A DNA stretch of 64,000 bases from Curvularia sp. ZM96 (lineage: Eukaryota; Ascomycota; Dothideomycetes; Pleosporales; Pleosporaceae). The position numbers and the translations under genes are program-made. Below are positions 43,631 to 53,098 of the stretch, piece after piece; position 1 is the first letter of the stretch; each line of letters opens with the position of its first letter. The stretch lies in assembly GCA_022457065.1 (NCBI GenBank), contig JAJGBQ010000003.1:4774001-4838000 (forward strand), written 5' to 3'. Under the pieces are notes generated by a model, which had not been told where the DNA came from, did no database searches, and saw only the letters and a list, made by a program, of their open reading frames with translations.

Positions 43631-45975
43631 ATGCAGACGGAACCACGCGAAGTCACTCGGACAACAAGCTCCAACACAATGAGATCGTCATCTGCTAGCA
43701 CAACGTCCCCAGCACAATTCGCTTGTGAAATATGCAGGCAAGTCTTCAATCCATACGTTTTGTTGGATACGAACGCAAGCGTGCATGAAGTCTTCCGCGA
43801 ATGAGATAGCCTCAGCTTTTCCCTTCACTCTAATTACCTAATACATCCCAACAAAGGCAGAATTTGGTGTGGTCTATCTGTAGTTTAGCTGACTCACACT
43901 CAAACAATGGGCCATTCGGATCGCTAATTGCGTCACCATTAGAGAGCGTAAAGTTCGGTGCGATAGAGCTCTTCCAAAATGCAGGTTCGTCTCCCAAAAG
44001 ATTGTCGCGTTCCTCGAAGTCTTCCAGTCGTCTCACACTTAGGGCTATGACGCTAATTGTATTCTTCGCTGCATTGTCTAGGCGATGCGCTCGTCTCAAT
44101 CAACCATGTAGTTATAATTATTCTCACCAGCGTCGCACACGTGACGAGCAGCTGAAGCAGCTTCAAGAGCGGCTAGCAAAAACCGAGGCCCAGCTGGCCC
44201 TGAACACACCAGCACCACCTCCATCCGTGCGTCCGCAGTCGCGGTCAGAAGGCATTGAGCCGACTATTTCGACAAGGTGGATTGAAACGCCAGAATCCTT
44301 CACATCACACTCAGACTCGCGGAGAAGCTCGCAATACCAACTGCAAGCAACGACTACTTCCCGATCTCAATTTCCTGCTGTCTTAGGAATCACGGCGGAC
44401 AACACTCCTATAGACTTGGATAATGTCGGAGCAACGACCGCCACTAATGGTTTGTCCAACTGCGACTCATCTCTAGATCCTGATCTTTTCACTTCTTTTT
44501 CCGAGGGAGCGGACTCGAATATGTCGTTTGCCTGGGCAAATCAACCTTTCATGGCGCTCGAACCATTAGACAACATGCTCCTCAATCAATCTCAGTCAGC
44601 GCCCTCAAACAGCTCCGATGAAGACCTGTCTCCAACAGACCTAATTCTGATGCATAACCACTACTTCGAATCTGTCTATTTTTCTTTCCCATTCATCAAC
44701 AGGGATAGGTTCATGACTGAAAAAACGGACACTCACAGCCCTGCAATAAGCGCATTGATTTATGCTGTTGCTCTTGCAGGCTGCCCTCGCTCCTCGCAAG
44801 ATCATAATCGACAGTTGGTGTGTTACAAGTTAGCGCGGAACTATGCCGAGAGGTGTGAACAAGAGGATTATTTAAATGACCTCAATCTTCTCCAAGCTTT
44901 ACTGTTAATAGGGAGATTTGAGGCTATGAACCGGAAACTAGAGAGAAGCTGGCTGACGATTGGACGTGCCGCTATGCTTTGCAAGCTTCTGAAGCTGAAT
45001 CAAATGGACGCAACTGAGAGTGAGAAAGGAGTGTACAATTATGAGACTCAGAAAGGCCCTCGGTTAGCCTTATCACACACTGAAAACCCAGTTCTTTTGG
45101 AGGAACGACGACGAACATTCTGGGGTTTGTATATACTTCAAAGCTACGTGAGAACGCGTACGGGCTGGGAATATCAACTGGAAGACACTGAGGTACGTAT
45201 CTATTCACAATGTCAATTGCGAATGTGGCACCGCTGACTCTGTGCTCAGAATCTCCGGATCAACTTACCATCGCCAGGATTGTTGCGATCAGATCTAGAG
45301 CCACTGAAGATGCCGTCATTGCTAAATATCAGTACCGAACCTGGCCCTGAGATTTCGTCCTACGCAGGCTGCGTTTTGATGGTTGAGCTAGCCTTGCGCT
45401 GCTTCGACAACGGACAAAAGCGTAATAAACCAGGCTTCTGGGATGACTACTGCGCTCTAGTCAAGAAGACCGATGATCTTTTCAAGATTCTCAAACGTCA
45501 TCTCAATGCCACCTCCATCCGTGAAGATCCAGTAGCTTTCAGTCTCTACCTAAATCTGCGCGCTACTGAAATATTTTCACATGAGTCGGCCATAGAGAAG
45601 AACGAGGAGCAAGGATTACCGCCACTGATGGTTGCAGAGAGCCAGCGCCGAGCTACCACTGCTGCGTTCCAGATATGCAACGCAGTAGGTCTCAATTTGC
45701 CGTCACCGTGGAAGGCCGATAGCGACATTATCATGCTTCAGGCCATCTTCATAGCCTGGCCTTTAACAATGGCGCTGAAAGCATTGTGTCGGGAACTTGT
45801 TCATAGAGGAGCCCGCGAGACTGTGAATGGTGTTATCACCTCTTTGAGATTGCTCTTTGCAGCTCTAGACCACATCGAAGAATCAGATGGACATTGGCAC
45901 CGATCTGTGAGCGAGGTTCAGGCGAAGCTACAGGAATGGGACGAGAAGAATAGCTTTGACTCTTTGGCTCTGTAG
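43631..45975 (+). CDS. Zn(II)2Cys6 transcription factor with fungal-specific MHR domain
   Basis: Four exons: 43631-43737, 43943-43984, 44082-45192 and 45250-45975, giving 661 residues. The 42-nt second exon supplies the middle of the zinc cluster. Joined, it reads C32-EI-C35-RERKVR-C42-DRALPK-C49-RR-C52-ARLNQP-C59, an exact Zn2Cys6 motif. Intron 1 (205 nt) is GC-AG (TGCAG|GCAAGT ... ATTAG); introns 2 and 3 are GT-AG. A heptad linker follows (DEQLKQLQERLAKTEAQL). The fungal transcription-factor domain runs from about LILMHNHYFESVYFSFPFIN through the LLEERRRTFWGLYILQSY block to the C-terminus. It lies 1.3 kb upstream of an MFS exporter in the same orientation and is probably its regulator (inference from context). 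Without exons 1-2 the gene would seem to lack a DNA-binding domain. Confidence 0.85.
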
Positions 45976-47241
45976 TAGCCCATGTACTCTTTTTTCCCTT
46001 CACTAAGAAGAGGATTCAGGTCGAGTTTTCTGAGAATAAGTGGTCCAAGGTCTTGAACCAACAGTCTTGAACTTGCGGAGCGCCTAGGATAGAGTCCTAT
46101 TGAATGGTTATTGCGTGGCTTCTCTAATTTTCTAACTCCACTCTAGAAGACATGAATTAGACCCAAATACATTTTTTGAATCCATTCATTTTGACTTGAA
46201 GTATACCTTAGCGGGATCGGTCAATACTGTTTTCGGGACATATATTCATTCATCAATTGCACCACTCGCAGCAGAGCTTCAAGCGCTTTTGGGAGTGTCC
46301 TGGATGCTTGGATGGCGTGAACTTCCCTCCTAGGAAGAAATGGAGCTTGAAGCTGCAACTTTCAACGCTTTGACAAGAAAAAGATACCTTGAGCAAGGCA
46401 AGAGACATCCATACTTTATATATGATTATATTCCAGGATGTGCTTCTGTTTAGCATTTGCTCCATACGAACCAGGCCAAAAACTATTATAATATGGAAAA
46501 GTTCTATGCTGATCATAGGGACAACAGTACATTGACACACTGATGAGGGATCTAGGGCTCAATCCCTACCGTAAGAGCAACACCTTTGATGGTTTTCAGG
46601 CATAAGCCAAGCGATTACTGCAGTATCCTAGACGAGTTTAGGGATGTAGGGCATCATGATTTGGAAAACACCAAATGACATCTACCAAACTCAAGTTCAG
46701 GTATAAGTCTTTTCCTTACGAACCAGCCATGGCAAATGAACCAACCGATCGCTTGCGATTGACAAACCATACTTGCTTCTCTTAGAAGCTCACTTCACAG
46801 TGGCACCGAGCGCACAGGTAAAGCTCGATGAAGAGAGTGGTTGTAGGCGAGGGAGTGTAGTGTCCCACCACTGGGGACGGACATGCTTACTCAGGCGCAC
46901 AAATGTCTCATAAAAAACATGAAATCTTTGCAAGTTCTCTAGTATAAAAAGACGGTAGACGAATATCTTTTTCTAAACTCCTCGTTTTGTCATTGTTGTA
47001 GTGCCTGGAAGACACAAACAAAACAAAGTGGGGCTCTCGGCCTCCGTGTCCGTGTCCGTGTCCGTGTCCGTGTCCGTCTCTGTTACCTCCCCAATGTATA
47101 AGCTTGCTGCAATTCCGTCGACTCAACCTCCGCTCAGTAAGTACCTTTTTGCATTGCAAAGCTGTTCCGGTATTAGCCGATAAGTCGAGCTCAAGTCAGC
47201 GGAACTGTATCCAATTGAAGAGTCAATCGAATTCGCCCAAT
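45976..47241. other. Intergenic between regulator and transporter
   Basis: No gene seen. TAGGGATTGAGCCCT, present at 51364-51378, occurs here inverted at about 46553-46567, so a short piece of the same dispersed element may lie here. The MFS promoter must occupy the last few hundred bases. Confidence 0.4.
47044..47079 (+). repeat. CGTGTC hexanucleotide microsatellite
   Basis: Six near-perfect units of CGTGTC/GTGTCC, about 165 bp before the MFS start codon, so probably in its 5' leader or promoter. Confidence 0.85.
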
Positions 47242-49362
47242 ATGGCGCATGGAAGTTCATCGCCAAGTCAGAACGAAACATATGACGAGAAGCATGTTGA
47301 ACCAACAGGTGCGAGTACCCATAGTCGATCAGGCGAGCTTGTCGACCGCAGTGACAGCAACATTGCAACCGGCAAGCATAGCCCTCGTGATATCCACGGT
47401 TGGAAGGCAAGTAACCTACACCAATCACAAAATATCCGCCTTGCTAATTCGATGTGTTTGTGTTGGATAGTGGGCCACAGCTTATTCTGCCATGTTGTCC
47501 ACGACGCTCCTCTTTGCCCTTGACAACACCATTGTCGCCAACATCCAACCAGCCATTATCAACGACTTCGGACACCTCGAGCTGCTATCATGGATTGGAA
47601 CCGGCTTTGCCCTTGGAACCATGTTCATTCTGCTTTGGGGAAAGGTTTACGGTGTCTTTAACATTAAGTGGGTCTACATCTTCAACATTTTCCTGTTTGA
47701 AGCCGGCAGCGCTCTTTGCGGTGCTGCTCCAAACATGACGGCCCTGATCATAGGCCGTGTTGTTGCCGGCATCGGTGGTTCTGGCATGTATTCAGGTACT
47801 CTGACGTACGTGTCAGTTCTTTCCAATGACCAAGAAAAGCCGGCGTATCTTGCTGGGAGCACTGTCGTCTGGGGGGTTGGCAGTGTCCTGGGTCCAGTGG
47901 TACGAATACTGTCACTTACTCCGTCTTATTGATTTTATGCTTACCGTACGGTATCAGGTTGGTGGCGCTTTCGCTGCGAGTCCTGCGACTTGGAGATGGG
48001 TACGTATTCATCGCTTACTTTCCGTTGACATCTGCTATGGATACTTATCATATAGAAGGGTTTCTACGTCAATCTCCCCATCGGCGCTGCCTTTGCGCCT
48101 ATATACTTCCTTCTCTTTCCCACCTTTGATCCTTGTCCGTCCAAGACACTCTCAGAAAAGCTTCGTCTTGTTGACTGGATTAATGCTGTCATTTTCCTTG
48201 CTGGCTCTGCCTGCTTTACTGTGGTGCTGACCTTTGGCGGAGTCGTCTACCCCTTCAACTCTGGAACTGTCATTGTTCTATGGGTTGTCACGGGCATTCT
48301 TCTTGTTGCTTTCATCGTCTGTTTGAAGCTGCACCCGTTGGTCACCAAAGAAAATCGCCTCTACCCCTTGCATTTCCTCAAGCAACCAGCGTTGATCAAC
48401 ATGCAGCTCCAAGTCTTTTTATCCTCAGGAATCATCCTGGCCATGACTTACTACGTACCCCTCTACTTTCAGTTCGTTAAGGTAAGCCTCTAGCTCTACC
48501 TGATTTTGTGAATACTAACATCATTCAGGGTGACGGTGCGCTTGAGGCAGGTGTTCGTCTACTGCCATTAATCATGTTTATGGTTTTTGCCTCTATGGTT
48601 AACGGTTTTCTGATGCCCAGATATGGCTTGATCCCTGTCTGGTACATTGGAGGCAGCTCGCTGGCTCTTATTGGCTCAGCTATGATGTGTAAAGCTCCTT
48701 GGTAGTCTGCTTTCAAAGCGGTATCAGCCCAACTAACATCCATCTCAGACACCATGGATAATAGCACCCCCAACGCCAAGGTTTATGGATATAATATCCT
48801 GATAGGAGCCGGAACAGGAAGCTATATCGTGGCAGGTTTCGCTATTGTGCAGTCTTTAGTCCCCGTTCATGAAATAGCCAACGCCGTTGGTGCCATGACA
48901 ATCTGTAAGTCTTTACACAACACGCCACTAACAACTATTTCTATGAACCCACTAGCTAACATATATTGTTCGCATCCAGCTCAAGACCTTGGAATGGTTC
49001 TGTTTCTCGCTATCAGCGGTAGCCTTTTCCACAACATAGCCGTTGACAAAGTGGGCAAAGCTCTTCCAGATGTCTCTGAAATGGAGATTGGAAACCTCAT
49101 TGCGGGATCAAGCAGCAAGGCTTTCCAAGCGCTATCCGAAACGGAAAAGGCTCTCGTTATTCCGGAGATTGCCAGTGCCATGACGACCATATGGGCGTTC
49201 TTCCTTGCAGCTGCTGCATTAAGCGTGGTGTGCTCCTTACCACTATTGGTGAGTGATATACACTATCACTGCTTTCTTCCATGCGTATCACTTTACTAAT
49301 GCGCAAGTTAGAAAGTCAAGTTTGGTCGCGGACAGAAAATGGCAGCTGTTACTGCAGCGTGA
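47242..49362 (+). CDS. Major facilitator superfamily multidrug/metabolite exporter (DHA2, 14 TM)
   Basis: Eight exons: 47242-47406, 47471-47899, 47958-47999, 48059-48481, 48529-48688, 48749-48904, 48980-49248 and 49312-49362, for 564 residues. All junctions agree in phase. It is a drug:H+ antiporter of the TOXA/TRI12-like class, with ALDNTIVANIQPAI in helix 1, GRVVAGIGGSGMYSG, WGVGSVLGPVVGGAFA (motif C-like) and WRWGFYVNLPIGAAFAP. The N-terminal 50 residues are hydrophilic. Intron 1 is best read as GC-AG (GGAAG|GCAAGT), giving HGWKWATAYS. A GT donor 4 nt further on with a later acceptor would give HGWKATYS. Exon 4 has tandem TAG-AAG acceptors; the second gives the family-typical WRWGFY. It probably exports a toxic small molecule under control of the upstream Zn2Cys6 factor (inference). 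Confidence 0.9.
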
Positions 49363-50412
49363 TTTATTCTGCGTGTGATTGAAGGCATTGATTGGATGAA
49401 AGTACGACAGACCCGATCAATAGTGACTTTCTTTCTGGAAGCACTATGATATTCTTCTAAAATCTATACTCGAGCTCAATACACATTTTTGGCAAAGAAT
49501 TTGGTCATGCATTCCCATGTCTGGAAGCTCGACGGCAATAGTTTCATAAGCGGTTCGTCTGAAAATGGTTATCTTCGTACTCAACTCCGGTAGGTATGAT
49601 GAGTGTGAAGATATTATCGATGGTTTTCATATTTGAAATTGTAATTTGATCGTGCTTTAAACTATTCGATGAAGTTCTGAATTTGTTCCCAGGACAGAGT
49701 CCTGTGGTAAACGCATGTAATCCTGGTTGTCCACACGGAGCTTGTTTTTAGTTAGAGACCGCCTCTGAATTTCAATCAAAACACTGCTTTCCATTGCACT
49801 ATTATGGCTCTTAGCTGGAAAACTGAGAGAAAGCTTGCGCTGAGTGGTTCGGATAACTCAATCCTTTTCAGCCGATTATGTTCGTATGTCATGTAGTTTT
49901 TTTTTTTTTCACTGGTTTGTACAGTTGCACTGATTAGGATGTGGCCCACCGAGAACAAGCTCCTCCGTAACTCGTAATCGACGCATGATTTTTGAGCGGT
50001 AGTCAATCGACTGGTGAAAACACAACACACGGTCAATGCGACGAACGAAGAACGACAGTATGACTTGATTTCCAATCTACAGAAAGAAAAATATGTTAAA
50101 GACTGCCTCCTTCTATGTTACAACATAAAACGTCCTATTGTTTGCTCCGAAAGTTCTATGCAACTCGCTTCCAAAGCCCGCCATGCAGTGTGAGGAGAAC
50201 CTGAAATGAACAGCTAAAACAGTGGACTATATGACCACCAAAACCCCCAGTATTTGCGGGAAGATAGCTTCGAAACCACCACACCAACTATCTAGCATTA
50301 GTAGCTATTTACCCTTGTTACGCTTAGCCCGTGTTCCTGCTACATTTTCATCATGCATCTCCTGCTCCTTCGCATTGGCCATGGTATCCTGCCAATCCAA
50401 TATATATTTCTT
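49363..50412. other. Intergenic, AT-rich
   Basis: No gene recognised. A T13-14 tract lies at about 49897-49910. It separates the exporter from the broken monooxygenase, whose 3' ends face each other. Confidence 0.45.
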
Positions 50413-50989
50413 TTATTGAAACTGTATATAGATAAGCTTAGGCGCCGTACCACACAAGCCCGCGATGTTTTTGACGAGTGTATCCAGCCCCACAATTGGA
50501 GTCAACCATTGTTGGACTAGATATGGTTTCCATCCATCGTACGCCTGCTGTCTCGTCAGGTCGCCGCCGACCTTTACAATAGCTCTCACGCGATCAATGC
50601 GAGCGTTTTGATAGTTTTCGCGGAAAGCATCTTACAATTCTACGGTGCTGAGCTTTTTGTTAGGGTGGGTAGCAAGAGGGGCGTGTAGAGTATTTGCGAC
50701 AATGACAGTGTCTTCCATGGCCGTGTTTCCGCCCAGCGCAGAATTTGGTGTGACCTAAAATGATATGAGCTGTTTCTTCGTACAAGGTGCATATGCCGGT
50801 ATGCGAGATGAAAGATTGTACTTACCTTGTGAATGGCGTCGCCAGTCAGAACGATCCTGCTAGAGCTACGATGCCCTTGTCTAACAAGACATAGTCGATA
50901 CCAGCTTTGGCAAGGCAGTGAGCCAGAGTCAGACCTGTGACTCCGGCACCAATGATGATGGCTTTGATGGTTGAGCTGTGGTCTTGCAT
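50413..50989 (-). pseudogene. FAD-dependent monooxygenase pseudogene with internal deletion
   Basis: The N-terminus (50989 to about 50865) is a normal FAD-binding start: AIIIGAGVTGLTLAHCLAKA then DYVLLDKG. It runs directly, with a frame change near 50865, into the late GD motif RIVLTGDAIHK. A GTAAGT intron (50825-50755) follows, then VTPNSALGGNTAMEDTVIVA. Some 250 residues between the two FAD motifs are missing, compared with the normal family length of about 420 or more. A TAA at 50632-50634 then interrupts STVEL-DAFRENYQNARIDR, and the frame continues to a stop at 50413. The family (PaxM-type/salicylate hydroxylase-like) often acts in secondary metabolism. The copy cannot make an active enzyme. 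Confidence 0.8.
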
Positions 50990-51450
50990 TGCAACGCCCT
51001 ATTTGCCGTTGTGGGCAAGGACCATGGCAAGCAAGCACGCTGCTAGATAATATAAGTAATACATGCTCTATTCATTAGCGATCCAGCTAGCCAGGAAAGT
51101 GAAGATATCTCAATCTCGCACATGGGCCGCTGGGTCCGAAGCGGAGAGGCGGCCGCTCAGGAGGGATGAACAGGGTGGGTCCAAGATAACCAATGAGGAT
51201 GGAGCGGCCGTTTCTGTCCGTCCCTGCTTATGTACGGGAACGGCTTAGGCATCCCTGTTGTCACGTGACGAGTCCTACTGATCCTACCTAGTCCTAGCAG
51301 TCTCTCTTACTAGGACTACGGGGACTCACTAGGACTACTAGGGCTCTACAAGTGTATAGCAATAGGGATTGAGCCCTTACGATTTAGTGTGTTCAACTCA
51401 AGTTACGAGTATAAGTACTATAATACAATAGTTACTTACAGAGACACTGT
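50990..51450. other. Spacer with short inverted and direct ACTAGGACTA motifs
   Basis: Around 51265-51350, TAGTCCTA and its reverse complement TAGGACTA occur several times in both orientations, giving hairpin potential. TAGGGATTGAGCCCT at 51364-51378 recurs inverted near 46560. Probably part of a decayed mobile element; no coding sequence. Confidence 0.4.
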
Positions 51451-51541
51451 TCATATCACCCTGTTGCTTCATCCGCGAAACCCAACCTAAAAGTCTTGAC
51501 ACCAGAAGTCTTATATTACTTCCACTCAATATCCTACTCTT
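51451..51541 (+). repeat. Dispersed repeat, GC-richer copy
   Basis: Partner of 40530-40622. It ends only 14 bp before the last codon of the peroxiredoxin gene on the opposite strand, so an element appears to have inserted immediately beyond that stop codon. Confidence 0.7.
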
Positions 51542-51555
51542 GACATCCAGTTCCA

Positions 51556-52404
51556 TCAAGCAGCAGCAGCATCCACCTTAGCCGCAGAGTCCGCAACCTC
51601 ATCCGCTGTCTGAGCAGCTTCCTTCTCCTCCTTTTGTTCCTTCTTCTCCACCTCTTCCTTACTAGGCACTGCGTCCTTGTTGTCTACAAGCTTCTTCACC
51701 ACCTCGACGGTAGCAGCGGGACCGCCAGGTTCAGCAGCCAGCACCTTGCCAGCCTTGTCGACAACGAAGACACCGCGGGTGGTGCCCTTGGGTGCCTTCT
51801 TGAAGCCAATAGCAGAAATGAGGGTCTGTGCCGGGTCGCAGAGCAATGCGTACGGGAGCTTCTGCTTGGTCTTGAAGGTCGTGTTGGCTTTGGGGCTATC
51901 AGATGAGAGGCCGTAAATCGAGTATCCGGTAGCAGTCAGGGCCGTGTACGAGTCGCGGAAAAGGCAGACTTGGTTTGTACCTGTGCGAAGACGTGTGTGA
52001 GTTACGGCAATATACGCGATGCATGGAGGGGTATGACGCGACTTACATCCGGGGGTCGAGGCCTTGGGGTAGGTGAAGAGCACCACGCCGCCCTTGCTTT
52101 CTTCTACAAGCTTCGCAAGCGTCGTCTTGTCTCCGTCGTTGGTTTCAACCTCCCCGCCAAACGAGGCGAGGTCCACTGTGTCACCAACCTTGGGCGCGCC
52201 GCCAGATGCAGCGGCAGAGGCGCCATTGCTCTTACCAACAACGGCTTTCTTCACGGCTTCGACCTTCTCAGTGACCGCGTCCTGGACCTTTTCGGCTACG
52301 GTTGGCTCGGGCTCAGCCTTTTTGCCCTTGGTAGTCGTCTTTTTCTTTGCTGGCGGTGCTGGCGCTGGGGGCGCCTCCTTGCGTTTCCGAAGCTCGACTG
52401 GCAT
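51556..52404 (-). CDS. DOT5: Nuclear-type peroxiredoxin (Dot5/BCP-like)
   Basis: Two exons, 52404-52047 and 51980-51556, give 260 residues; the 66-nt intron starts GTAAGT. The intron splits the codon of the catalytic cysteine: PG-C120-TNQV-C125-LFRDSY, the PxxxTPGCTxxxC pattern of the atypical 2-Cys BCP/PrxQ class, with C125 as the likely resolving Cys. VVLFTYPKASTPG, YGLSSDSPKANTTFKTKQ and TRGVFVVDKAGKV are further thioredoxin-fold blocks. The N-terminus (ELRKRKEAPPAPAPPAKKK) resembles a nuclear localisation signal, as in yeast Dot5. It reduces peroxides with thiol. The C-terminal tail (about 230-260) is an acidic/alanine-rich helix. Peroxiredoxin class is firm; the nuclear assignment is by resemblance. 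Confidence 0.88.
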   Translation of the reverse strand: MPVELRKRKEAPPAPAPPAKKKTTTKGKKAEPEPTVAEKVQDAVTEKVEAVKKAVVGKSNGASAAASGGAPKVGDTVDLASFGGEVETNDGDKTTLAKLVEESKGGVVLFTYPKASTPGCKSRHTPPCIAYIAVTHTRLRTGTNQVCLFRDSYTALTATGYSIYGLSSDSPKANTTFKTKQKLPYALLCDPAQTLISAIGFKKAPKGTTRGVFVVDKAGKVLAAEPGGPAATVEVVKKLVDNKDAVPSKEEVEKKEQKEEKEAAQTADEVADSAAKVDAAAA

Positions 52405-53098
52405 GTTGAGACAAAGACAACAAGTTGAGTCGCGGTCGCAGTCGCGTAAGTGTCGCGGGACTATCAAGCTTGAGTAGGGGTAAAGAGTTGGGCAGCCGGA
52501 AGCTCAGGGCTGGCTGACTGAGGTCGTGAGGAATTAAGGTAGGACAGTTGGTGGACCGTCTGCGTACGAATCAGCAAGCTGTGGTACTACTGTCGCAGTA
52601 TAAACAATGGCACAGCGTCGTCGACGAGAGTTGTTAAGGGCGATAGGCGCGAATCAGCAGAGCAAGGAGGTGTGTCCCATAGTGATCTGACCTCCGAGGG
52701 CCAGGTCGTCCAGCCTCCTCACTTGGCGCTGCCGTCCATATTAACATTAGCCAGCTTACATGAGCCTGCGTCTGGTCTCCGAAAGCAGCTTATCTGGGAC
52801 GGGCACTGGGGTAGGGAAGCGCTTGTTATTGGCTGGGCGACGTGAGGAGTCGTGAGGAGCGTGCCGATGCGCTGCACCGCAGGAAGCATGTCCCCGGTTG
52901 CGCCAAAACGCCGCTCCCGAAATCCACCAATTCATTCGAGTCTCGGCTCCAGCACATACAGCGCATGTCTTTTGAGCGTATGCACCTTTTGCAGTTATAT
53001 ACTGTGCAGCGTATTCACACCGTAAAAGCCGGCCTTGGCTGGATCCCCGTCAAGGAAGAGCTCCGTCCCAACACCTAGGTAATCCCAGCATACATGGT
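52405..53098. other. Intergenic, peroxiredoxin promoter and transporter 3' region
   Basis: No supportable gene. The frame at 52842-53078 has no recognisable features and runs into the 3' end of the transporter. Confidence 0.45.

Noticed and set aside
43864..45237. Start of the Zn2Cys6 regulator at the ATG at 43864
   Set aside because: This reads through both introns and contains only the last zinc-cluster cysteine pair. The three-exon solution from 43631 gives a perfect motif.
52842..53078. 78-codon plus-strand frame next to the transporter
   Set aside because: Opposite the transporter's 3' region with no features; likely UTR shadow.
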